Source: Chrysogorgia sp. JL179-B06 (taxonomy: Eukaryota > Cnidaria > Anthozoa > Scleralcyonacea > Chrysogorgiidae). Taken from it: a stretch of 64,000 nt of DNA. Where the stretch lies: positions 667,001-731,000 of the forward strand of contig JAYKKM010000414.1 of the NCBI GenBank assembly GCA_035772405.1. The letters run 5' to 3'. Below, piece by piece: positions 34,201 to 43,238 of this stretch. The notes beneath the pieces are model-generated. The model did no database searches. It saw only the letters and a program-made list of their open reading frames with translations, and had not been told where the DNA came from. How positions within the stretch are numbered: the first letter of the stretch is position 1; each line of letters begins with the position of its first letter. A program made the position numbers and the translations under genes.

Positions 34201-34708
34201 AAACTACCATTTCTAAGTGGTGGGCGAATTTTACGCAATTTGACACTATCTTCCCTTTGGCAAAACCCATTTAGTTTCTTGTGAAACCTATTTAACTTAT
34301 TTTTGAAACTGTAAAAAAATTTTGCTGCTGCATTATGCGCACCGCAACTTTAAAAAAAGAAGAATCAATAGATCAGGCGCGCGTAATCACCCGGAAAATA
34401 CGGTACATGATGGTTGATACTCGCTCTTTAAAGGAGTACGAACTATGTACACAAATTTCTATGATTTTTTACTTTATTATTTATATTCCTCAGGTATTTT
34501 GTCCATGGCTAATGCAGGTGTAAATACCAATGGTTCCCAGTTCTTCATTTGCACTAAAGAGACTTCATGGTTGAATGGCAAACATGTTGTTTTTGGGAAA
34601 GTTGTAGAAGGGATGGATGTTGTGAAGAAAGTTGAGGGCTATGGCTCACAATCGGGGAAGACAAGCAAAATTATTACTGTTGTGGATTCTGGACAACTCC
34701 AAGTCTAG
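31206..34708 (+). CDS. cyclophilin A-type peptidyl-prolyl isomerase paralogue, 5 exons
   Basis: Second cyclophilin, divergent from the first. Exons: 31206-31274 ([20 protein letters not shown]), 31427-31457 ([10 protein letters not shown]), 31552-31640, 32655-32751, 34494-34708. All five lengths equal those of the neighbour (69, 31, 89, 97, 215 nt), so both come from one duplicated gene. Catalytic and cyclosporin-site residues are conserved ([28 protein letters not shown]). It differs at FMCQ versus FMVQ and in the [15 protein letters not shown] loop. The stop is TAG at 34706-34708. Intron 4 contains two mobile elements. Confidence 0.95.
32897..33044. mobile_element. short MITE with caggggcggcgtggc ends
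   Basis: The left end caggggcggcgtggc and right end gccacgccgcccctg are exact inverted repeats. An inner hairpin (accgggagatttcccggt) follows the left end. The 8-bp flanks match only partly (gttctatc, cttcttgc), so the insertion is old. A relative lies at 17571-17850. Confidence 0.7.
33384..34403. mobile_element. TIR element with TA flanks carrying a LINE fragment
   Basis: The ends CCGTATTTTCTGGGC and CCCGGAAAATACGG are inverted repeats next to TA, with cgcgcaccgca motifs inside both. The minus strand at 33845-33555 encodes a LINE ORF2 tail ([20 protein letters not shown]). The element's right end is 90 bp upstream of the last cyclophilin exon. Confidence 0.65.
33445..33850 (-). pseudogene. 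LINE 3' end within the TIR element
   Basis: A 96-residue frame with [37 protein letters not shown] and [15 protein letters not shown], the C-terminus of a non-LTR ORF2. It is 5' truncated; an (AAT)n tract lies at about 33440. Confidence 0.7.
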
Positions 34709-34773
34709 TAAAAACTTCAAGCAGCTTAAACTAACTTTTTATCCTTGATATTTTTTTGCAATTCTCTGCTACT

Positions 34774-34779
34774 AATAAA
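34774..34779 (+). terminator. candidate poly(A) signal of plus-strand cyclophilin
   Basis: AATAAA 66 bp after the stop codon, overlapped by a second AATAAA. Confidence 0.6.
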
Positions 34780-34922
34780 TAAAAAATGTAACTAAAACCA
34801 CTATTAAATGTTGCTGTAACTTGTGTTCGTGGCTATACCTTGATGTTGTAAAAGTGGTTTTATTGTGTTTTTTTGCAATCATTACATTTGTGGGAAATGT
34901 TGTTGGGCTTGGGACCAATGAT

Positions 34923-35095
34923 AAAAATACTGGTTCGTTTGAGAAGCTATATCATACACTCAAAAGGTGATTAACACCTCGAAGTCCGCTATCACCTCGT
35001 TTTTCAACACACTTCTCTGTTTTCAAATCAGATAATAAACACCTTTTGAGTGTATGATATAGCTTCTCAAACAAACCAGTATTTTAAGAGAAATT
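34923..35095. mobile_element. fold-back element
   Basis: The arms aaaatactggtt-gtttgagaag and cttctcaaac-aaccagtatttt extend through tatatcatacactcaaaagg with one or two mismatches. The centre is about 50 bp. Confidence 0.7.
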
Positions 35096-36835
35096 TGAGG
35101 GGAAAGTTGACTTAATTTACAGACATTTATTACCACATTTACCAACAACGTCTTGGTTATGATTTTCCTTACGAATTATTAATGATTTGAGATGGTTGTA
35201 GTGATTACTGTAGTCAATAACATTTGCTTTCCAAGTAGCTAGGTTAGATGGGATGATGCTAGTAGGGACCCAGTATCTCACTGTTGGCTTCTGAAGCCAA
35301 TAGTGCAACGCTAACCCTCGACCGAAGCTAACTGGTCACCATCTTTGGAAAAGTCATCCCATCTAATTTTTTCCTTCCAAGTGCTGGAGGTTTTAAGTCC
35401 CTGTATACAAATTCTCCTTAATATTGGTTTCCAAACATTTTGAATAGCAGTAGTTGGGAGAAGTTTTTTTAAAATGTGTCCGTTTATTGTTGGTGATAAT
35501 TTCCTTTATTTCTATACCTCTGTGTATGGTTAACCATTGATATTATTAGTGGTTGGTTGGGTGCTCAGGCCACCCTTGGGCAGTCTGTTTCTATAATGTT
35601 CGAGCTCCTATTGTTTGTGTTAATATAGACATTGCTGTAGTGAATGTGGGAGAGCTTGGAGTAGACAAACGATACATTGTTTGTGTAAACAGACAATTGT
35701 GCAAATTGAATAGATTGGTAGTTGGTTCCAGCTGAGTGCTCATAATAGAGTCACTAGGGGTTTTAATGATTACTGGTAGCAACATCTAAAACAAATTAAA
35801 TTTGTGTGAATTAAATAGATGATGTAAGGGCGGTCAGGGGAAAGCTCTAATTGTTTCTGCTCCATAACCGGAATTACTTGTTTGGGCAAAATGCACCAAA
35901 AGCTAATGCAGGAACACTGCTTTCTCTGAGTCCCAACTCATAAATAGTAAATAATACACAGAATTTGTTAAAAGAAAAGGATACTGCATAGATGAGAATG
36001 TATTCATTCTGCACCCAGTTAATGTTAGGCAAAATGGACAATTAAATGTTTTTAGTACTGTATGTTCTTAAACCATGTTTTTTCAGCAGGGTCCTAGAGA
36101 GGGTTGTCTGATCTTGTCGGGCAAAACAAAAGCATGTGAATTTGCTGGTGCTATACCTATACTATTAAAAGAGTTATTCTTTAATCAGGTCCTCTTCAAA
36201 AAGTCTATACAATTATTAATATAATAATCATTAATTATAATACATGTATATATAATTTCAAATGCAGTGTTAATATGTATATACTGTATGCCTTTTGGAC
36301 TACAGTACTGTCTCAATTTCCATTCCAGGCCTCCAGTTAAAATTCTCATGACTTTAAAAAGTGTGTCAACATTAAGACTGACATTATGGTAGCATTGCAA
36401 TAACAATAAAATTCCATGTTATCTAAAATTTGCCTGGGCAAGCAACCTGGCTTTTTGTATACACATGAAATATTATACTGATACCTATTATGCCTTCCAG
36501 AAGGCCTATTTTCTTATTGGTAATTATCAGCTAAAAGGAGCAATAATTATAGAATATCTGTCCACTTTTGAAACCGTATTTAAAGGCAGAAATACAATTA
36601 TAACTAGGTTGCTCAAAAATCTCTTTAAATAATAATGTCGAAGGTTTATATTGTTTGTACTTGTTGATTGTTATCAAATTGAAATTGTCATCAAATTGTA
36701 TATGATTAATATACTGTAATATATATAATTACAGTATATTAAGGGTCATTAATATATGTATATAGGTATAGTAAAGTGGACAGGTATTCTATAATTATAC
36801 CAGCTAAAATGTTAAAAATGAGTAACTAAAAATTG
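35096..36835. other. intergenic spacer between cyclophilin and IPMK
   Basis: No gene is seen. At about 35590-35680 a SINE body motif (gggagagcttggagtagaca) is present. The remainder is AT-rich with short poorly conserved ORFs. A stretch at 36560-36680 (ccacttttgaaaccgtattt, ttgtcgaaggtttata type) resembles sequence inside the hAT MITE at 25030-25160 in reverse orientation, suggesting a decayed relative. Confidence 0.5.
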
Positions 36836-39800
36836 CTAAGTGAGAAGTTCTTTAAGACACTGCATAAGGCTATGTAGCCCATATAGATAATTTGTGTCTG
36901 CTTCAGTGTATTCTCCAATATAAGTATGAGCAAAGTCGACCAACCGAACAGTGACCTTAGGAACTTCCTGGCATTTGGTAATGCCATTCAGTGTATGACA
37001 ACAATTCTCCAAATAATCTACAAGTTCATTGTCACAGTTTTGGATATTATCCAGGGTCTCGAACATCGAGTGTTTTGTCATTGTTTGTACGCAATTACAT
37101 TCTCTCAAATCATTTTGAATAGTTCTTGGTTCTCCTTCGTACACCATCAAAATTGAACTAGAAAAAAACTTAAATCTTCTCTGTTCCTGAAACCAAGATT
37201 CAATCACACTCAACTCTTTCAGCATTTCTGAAATATACTTGTTTCCATGATCTTCTGGACAAAAGAATTCTCTAAAACCTGTAAAAAATGGGATAAAATC
37301 GACTTAAATAGAACACATAATTAGGCACTAATGTGGTGTGTGATACAGGCCAGGGCAAATATAAGAGGACAGCTTGCAACCAGTAGTTTTCAAATTAATT
37401 CATAAACCAGAAACAAAGAAATTAACTGCAATGATGGAGGGTTTGAAAATGGTGGAAGATTTTACATAAATTTGGGTATGGACCCCCGACTTACATAATA
37501 AATTGACAGCTCAAAATCAGTTATGTGAGGTCAGTATGACCGGTCGTATTTTTATGAACCATGGAAGTACAATACTGTGGTTTGTTCTCACATTCTGCTT
37601 TGCATAAACTTAACTACGGTAAACAAAATATGCTTTTGCTGAAATGATTACTTTGTCACGTCTGTTTATTTTGTTACCATTTTGTTTCCATTTTGTTTGT
37701 TCAATGTGGTGGCCATTTGACCTTGGCCTAATTAAGCAGTGAGTGGCAGCTGGGCGGCATCTGTGTGACATTGTCTAATAATATAATTTCAGCAACTTGA
37801 CTTTGAGACTATCTGAGTCTTGGTAGCTAGCTCAATGGTTAGAGCATCTCACCGGCAATGAGAAGGTATAATTACAGGTTCGATTCCTGTCCGGGATATG
37901 AGCTGACAATCGTCCATGTTTAGTCTGTCTGTTGACTCTAAGCTCTCCCACATTCACTATACAGCAGTGTATATACAGTATTAACATAGCCATATATATA
38001 TCTTCTTAACTAAATTGATAGGAATGCTGAAAGTTTGGCAATACATTAAAGTCAAATTAAGATTTAATTTCATAAGTACTATAATTGCAGCTACAGTATA
38101 GCCATTTGTCAAATGTTAAATTATGCAAAGCAAATAAATAAATATTAATAATGCCACCTAAATTATGTAAAACAATTTACCTTCCAAGACCTCTTGACGT
38201 GTCTTTAATTTCTTCCCAAATGATTTGTCGTAGACTTTAAATGTTTTTAAGTCCTTCTTGTAAACTTTCATTCCCAGAATTCTAAAACCAAATAACTCCT
38301 GTTCAGGGTACTTTTGTTTTCACTCTTTCATTTTCAGTTTCGTTGGCAAAACCATCCAAGATAGTCTGGCCAACTTTGATGTCCAGAACACAAGGCTTGT
38401 TAAAGTTTCTTGTGAGATCTTCAAGTTTAATATAGTTATCTAGTTGGTAATGTTAAAGAATGTCAAGAAAATAACAGGTGATTTTTATTTTATATTTTAA
38501 TGAGATGTACCGGTACTATTAATTGGTCAGGAAGAGTTTGCTAACATTTTTCACTTGAGTCATACTTATGACAAAAAAATAGATTTTATCAGTTAAAAGA
38601 GAAAGCGCTATGAGAGCACTATGAATCATACTTGCAGGCCCACCCAGACAGCGGCGCAACTGAGGCAATTTGCCCCATCTCGAGAGGGGCCCCAGTTTAC
38701 TTTGTAGAGAATCGGTAGATGGTAGCCAAGAGACTAGTTGAAATTATCAAACAGTACTTTCTACTTCTCTGATTATTTATTTTGTCCCTATTTCGTACAT
38801 CTTTTACGTCCTTATGAAAATTTGCATTGTCATTTCACATGTAAAACTGAAACCTTTTCAATTTATAATTTCATGTTGCGAGGTTCCAAATATATTGGCA
38901 TTATATTAATTAGCAACAGAACGATAGATATGTTATGCATTAGTAACCTCGTTCTTTTAAAAACCCCGCTTAACTTTCTGAATAAAAACAGAAGTTTAAA
39001 GTGGGGTTTTCTAAAGAACAAGGTAATACATAGCATATCGATCTATCGTTCTGTATATGCTAATATATGCTAAATGATAATAGCCTAAATTTGGAACCTC
39101 GAAACATGAAATTATAACCCATTTTTCACTTGAAATATCCTTATATCCGATTCATCCGTAAAATGGCATGCAAAATTTTTGCAAGGCCGGCCCCCAATTA
39201 TTTACTTTGCCCCGGATTTATTTTGAAAAGTGAACAATAGAGAGTAAATCTTTGAAATGTACTCATGTATGGTAATCAAAGATGCAGATGTATGTTTAAA
39301 GGACATTGGCAACAACAAAAAAAGTACCTTCAAAGTCCGCAATTTGCAGAGCGATTTTGAAAATTTCGAAAATCTGCTAAGTGATTTTTATGAGAATTGC
39401 GAAGCTGATTTTAAGGTGGCTCCCTACTGTTTCTTGAAAGGTGGCAAAAATGCAAATTTCAATCTCGAAAAGTGCCCATGGATATTTCGGAAAAGATTGA
39501 AACTAAAGCTATGCATAGAATAACTTTCAGGGCATCAAATACTATCAATGGCTAAAGTGTTTCATCTGTTGCTATGACAACAGTGACGTTTCAAAATGGC
39601 CGAAAATGAACATTTAATCTAATTTATTTCGCAAACGAGTCGGCCCCCGATTTTTTTTGCATTTAAACATTTCTTTTAGTTTAATTAATGAATAGGCAAA
39701 TTTAAAAAAAATTCTGTTGATCCAATTTTTAAAAAAACTAAAAAAACATGATTTTTTTGTGTAAAATAATTGGATCTACAGAATTTTTTTTTAATCTGCC

Positions 39801-42800
39801 TATTTATTAATTAAACTAAAAGAAATGTTTAAATGCAAAAAAAATCGGGGGTCACCGACTCGTTTGCGAAATAAATTAGATTAAATGTTCATTTTCGGCC
39901 ATTTTGAAACGTCACTGTTGTCATAGCAACAGATGAAACACTTTAGCCATTAATAGTATTTGATGCCCTGAAAGTTATTCTATGCGTAGCTTTAGTTTCA
40001 ATCTTTTCCGAAATATCCATGGGCACTTTTCGAGATTGAAATTTGCATTTTTGCCACCTTTCAAGAAACAGTAGGGAGCCACCTTAAGTGTTAATGATGT
40101 TACGCTACGTTGTAACGCGTTACGGTACGTTGTAAGACGTTACGCTACGTTGTAAGGCGTTTATATGCAACGTTGTAAGGCGTTACGCTACGTTGTAAAA
40201 CATTACGCTATGTTGTAAGACGTTACGTTGTAAGACGTTACGTTGTAAGACGTTACGCTACGTTGTAAGACGTTACGCTACGTTGAAAAACATTACGCTA
40301 CGTTGTAAGACGTTACGTTACGTTGTAAGACGTTACGCTACTTTGTAAGACGTTACGTTGTAAGACGTTACGCTATGTTGTAAGACGTTACGCTACGTTG
40401 AAAAACATTACGCTATGTTGTAAGACGTTACGCTACGTTGTAAGACGTTACGCTACTTTGTAAGACGTTACGCTACTTTGTAAGACGTTACGTTGTAAGA
40501 CGTTACGCTATGTTGTAAGACGTTACGCTACGTTGAAAAACATTACGCTATGTTGTAAGACGTTACGCTACGTTGTAAGACGTTACGCTACGTTGTAAGA
40601 CGTTACGTTACGTTGTAAGATGTTACGTTGTAAGACGTTACGCTACGTTGAAAAACATTACGCTATGTTGTAAGACGTTACGCTACGTTGTAAGACGTTA
40701 CGTTACGTTGTAAGGCGTTACGTTACGTTGTAAGACGTTACACTACGTTGTAAGACGCAGGGCCGTAGCTAGCATGTGAAAGTTGGGGGGGTGTAAGTCC
40801 CAAATTTCCGAATCTCAAATTATTTTTCCGAATATGAGGAGGCACGCGCCGTAAGGCGCGTCAATCTAGGGGGGTCCCGGGGCATGCTCCACCGGGAAAT
40901 TTTTAATTCTAGGGTCTCGGAAATTGCATTTCCCGCATTCTGGGAGCAGTTTTAAGAGATTTCCTTGGACAGTTTACAGATGTAGGAATTTAGTTTTCAA
41001 CAATAAAAAAGAGGCGAAATATAAACAATTTAATTCTACGGTATACGGTATCATAATTCGTGGTTTTGTGAAGGCTGTTTAAAATCCGGAAATGATAAAT
41101 TTTATTGCAAAGCAAAAGCCAAAAGGTGTCATCTATCTGATGTACGTATGCAGTAAATCGACAAAAATAGATTTGTTATCCTTGTGAATATTATTTTGTA
41201 AGTTCTATAAACTTAACATGAGTTTTTTGCTGTTCACTGACTGAAATCTCGCTTAACCTACGTTGCCGTAGTTTTCCGAACGAGTAATTCGATTTTCCGA
41301 ATATCTCAATTTCAAAAATGTTGGGGGGGTGAAACACCCCCCCAATACCCCCCCTCGCTACGGCCCTGGTAAGACGTTATCAAATGGGTCGTTTTTCAAG
41401 CCGTTTAATAAACTCACAGCACGTGTTTTATCAGATATAAAACACTGCTGCTCGTTTATTAAACAGTACATAAAATATTATTAATATAAAATATAATATA
41501 TAAATATAATAATATATATATAAATATAATAATACTAAATATAATAACATATATAAATATAATAATAATATGCTAAGTCATAATATACTTCTGTCAAATA
41601 TAAAAAGTAGTTTTTGTTGTTGCCAATGTCCTTTAATAGTTAAAAGTTTACGTTTTCCTTATTTTACTGTCACAGTCGTGGAATTTTGTCCATAAAACTT
41701 TATGTGGGGGGCTTTTGTTTGGTGGCTTTTGTCCTACATTAATATAATTTGTTAATATAATATAATTTGTTATCAGGTAAAAAATAGGATACGTTTCAAG
41801 TCTGACTGTGAAACAACTTTGATTCCATGAAATGCTGGTAGAAATGACCTCAGCTTCAAGGTTACAGAATCTGATACATCTGTCCCAAAGACACTTTGGT
41901 AGAGGTCAATTTCTCTCTTTCCTCTTGGTGGCATCTGAACGCATTTTAGTAGTTCTCCATCATTGTCTAATAATATTCCTAATATTACGGATATTCAAAT
42001 TAATTTTTGAGGATACTATTATAGTTATTAACATGGCTAGCTCATGTTTAGGTTTTTTACATTATTTATACTTTTTGGCACATTCTGATAAATCTTACTT
42101 AAAAATTTAATTTGTTTGTAACAATGCCAAAATTTGGATAAACACAGTTGAGAAAAATGAATTTTCTAAAACATATATTTACCATATATTAAATTTTTGA
42201 GGTTTAAGTTTGAGATCTATTTACAATGATCAAATTAATTTGAAAATTTGATGGGGCTGATTACATGGAGAAATTCCAGCCCGGGCTGAGATTTCAGCCC
42301 GGCTACTGAGGTATGGTAAATTACGGAGTATGGAAAATCATTTAAATAGCTTTGTTTTTTATGCCATATTTGTTACTGCTTTGGACACCGTGTTTTCTAT
42401 TCTCCCTCTTTACCATACCTCATGGTACTGTAGCCGGGCTGAAATCTCAGCCCGGCCTGAAATTTCTCCATGTAATCAGCCCCTAATATTGAATGTAGCA
42501 TAGCGTCCCATGTCTAGTAAAATAACGGTTTGATAAATTTGAGTTTAAAGTTTTGAAATAACTTTGTATTATCTATTGTATTCGGCCGTTCTATTGTTTT
42601 CATTATTTTCCATTGTGTCGCCTCTTTATCTGAAAACTACTCTTTGCAATATTTATCCCCTTTTTACTACACGAATAAAAAATTTAAGATCAGGAAACGA
42701 ATAGGCAATGATTGATAACGTAAAAGTCTATTTTATACTACCATGCCATATGGTAAGACTATTTATTAAAGGCGTTTTGAGCCATACATTTTACCTCGTT

Positions 42801-42882
42801 TTTCCCCATAAAATCGATGTCCTGCCACTTGATGTGGAAAGACCACACATCCTTCGGGAACATTTTCATCTTGACGCAGCAT
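36836..42882 (-). CDS. IPMK: inositol polyphosphate multikinase-like gene, 4 exons, one frameshift
   Basis: Inositol polyphosphate kinase family: phosphorylates soluble inositol phosphates (IP3, IP4) and, in IPMK, PIP2. Exons in transcript order: 42882-42795 (MLRQDENVPEGCVVFPHQVA then GHRFYGEKR), 41978-41793 (PPRGKREIDLYQ), 38439-38181 (PCVLDIKVGQ, the PxxxDxKxG motif; FRILGMKVYKKDLKTF), 37278-36836 (SSSILMVYEG; VRLVDFAHT, the catalytic DFxx-type motif; NYLYGLHSLMQCL). With one A removed in the run at about 38310-38320 the total is 324 residues, against 416 in human IPMK. The assignment to IPMK rather than IP6K or IP3K rests on the short size and on the QVAGH and PPRG-R-E segments. Confidence 0.88.
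37815..37960 (+). repeat. tRNA-derived SINE, third copy
   Basis: ggtagctagctcaatggtta and ccggcaatgagaagg with the box B-like ggttcgattcctg, then gagctgacaatcgtccatg. It is inside the IPMK intron 37279-38180. Confidence 0.7.
38863..39117. mobile_element. fold-back element
   Basis: The arms ataatttcatgttgcgaggt and acctcgaaacatgaaattat, continuing through tccaaat, plus an inner inverted pair (acagaacgatagat; atctatcgttctgt). It lies in the IPMK intron. Confidence 0.7.
39411..40087. mobile_element. inner TTAA-bounded fold-back MITE (TTAAGGTGGCTCCCTACTG type)
   Basis: The left end TTAAGGTGGCTCCCTACTG and right end cagtagggagccaccttaa are exact mirrors. The arms are almost 300 bp each and nearly identical, around a short centre with attttttttgcattt motifs. 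High arm identity suggests a fairly recent insertion or gene-conversion-like maintenance. Confidence 0.85.
40088..40757. repeat. 20-bp minisatellite, site 3 (reverse orientation)
   Basis: About 33 units of gttacgctacgttgtaagac, some 15-bp shortened (gttacgttgtaagac) and some with the aaaacatt variant. The reverse complement matches the arrays at 1394 and 6045. It is interrupted at the right by a hAT MITE and resumes briefly at 41369. Confidence 0.88.
40758..41368. mobile_element. hAT-type MITE with 8-bp target duplication in the minisatellite
   Basis: The ends CAGGGCCGTAGCTAG and CTCGCTACGGCCCTG are inverted repeats with one mismatch. The flanks GTAAGACG at 40750-40757 and 41369-41376 are an exact 8-bp duplication of a minisatellite segment. 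Poly-G and poly-C runs lie near both ends, and there is no coding capacity. Because the target is itself repetitive, the duplication is supported but not unique. Confidence 0.85.
42253..42484. mobile_element. fold-back MITE (ggggctgattacatgg type)
   Basis: The ends ggggctgattacatggagaa and its mirror, with internal gccgggctgaaatctcagcc copies. It lies in IPMK intron 1 (41979-42794). Confidence 0.75.
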
Positions 42883-43238
42883 CCCTAGATTTTAAAACTT
42901 TAAAATAAAATATAAAATCATTTACAAAGACTACAAATATTTAGCCTGCGTGCCGGGAGGTAGCAACCTTTGACCAAAAGAACGTCAGTAAGGACGTTGA
43001 AAGTACGGGATAAAAATAACGGCGCCATTTATAGTAGCGTTGGCGCATGCTCATTAGAGTTGTATGACGTAACAGCGAAGAGTTGGCAAAAGTTTGTGAG
43101 TGGCATATATATTACAGCAGGAGAAAGATGGAAAACATGGAAATTTGGCACGAAAAAGGATAGCAACGAACTAAACCTGTATCCTATGGTTTCCCAGTAT
43201 AGCTCCCCTGAAGACTTGAGTGTACGACGTTGAAAAAT
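42883..43238. promoter_or_regulatory. divergent promoter of IPMK and GBF1
   Basis: 356 bp between the two ATG codons. Candidate sites are TGACGTAA (CRE/ATF type) at 43065-43072, GCGCATGC (NRF1 half-site-like) at 43043-43050 and GGCGCCATTT at 43021-43030. No TATA box is placed convincingly. Sites are motif matches only. An ORF spanning the region (42970-43233) has no recognisable homology and ends before the GBF1 ATG. Confidence 0.55.

Larger units (their letters stand above)
39296..41636. mobile_element. outer TTAA-bounded element carrying three nested repeats
   Basis: TTAAAGGACATTGGCAACAA at the left and its mirror at 41617-41636, with the match extending another six bases. Inside lie a second TTAA fold-back element (39411-40087), a 20-bp minisatellite (40088-40757) and a hAT MITE with clean target duplication (40758-41368). 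The insertion order inferred is outer element, then inner fold-back and minisatellite, then hAT. All are within the IPMK intron 38440-41792. Confidence 0.75.

Noticed and set aside
36926..37156. 76-residue plus-strand ORF
   Set aside because: Antisense shadow of the last IPMK exon.
42970..43233. 87-residue ORF just upstream of GBF1
   Set aside because: No homology recognised; it occupies the IPMK-GBF1 promoter region and ends immediately before the GBF1 start. It might be an upstream ORF but there is no support.
43230..43238. Upstream TTG start for GBF1
   Set aside because: A normal ATG at 43239 opens the conserved N-terminus; a TTG start is not expected in an animal nuclear gene.
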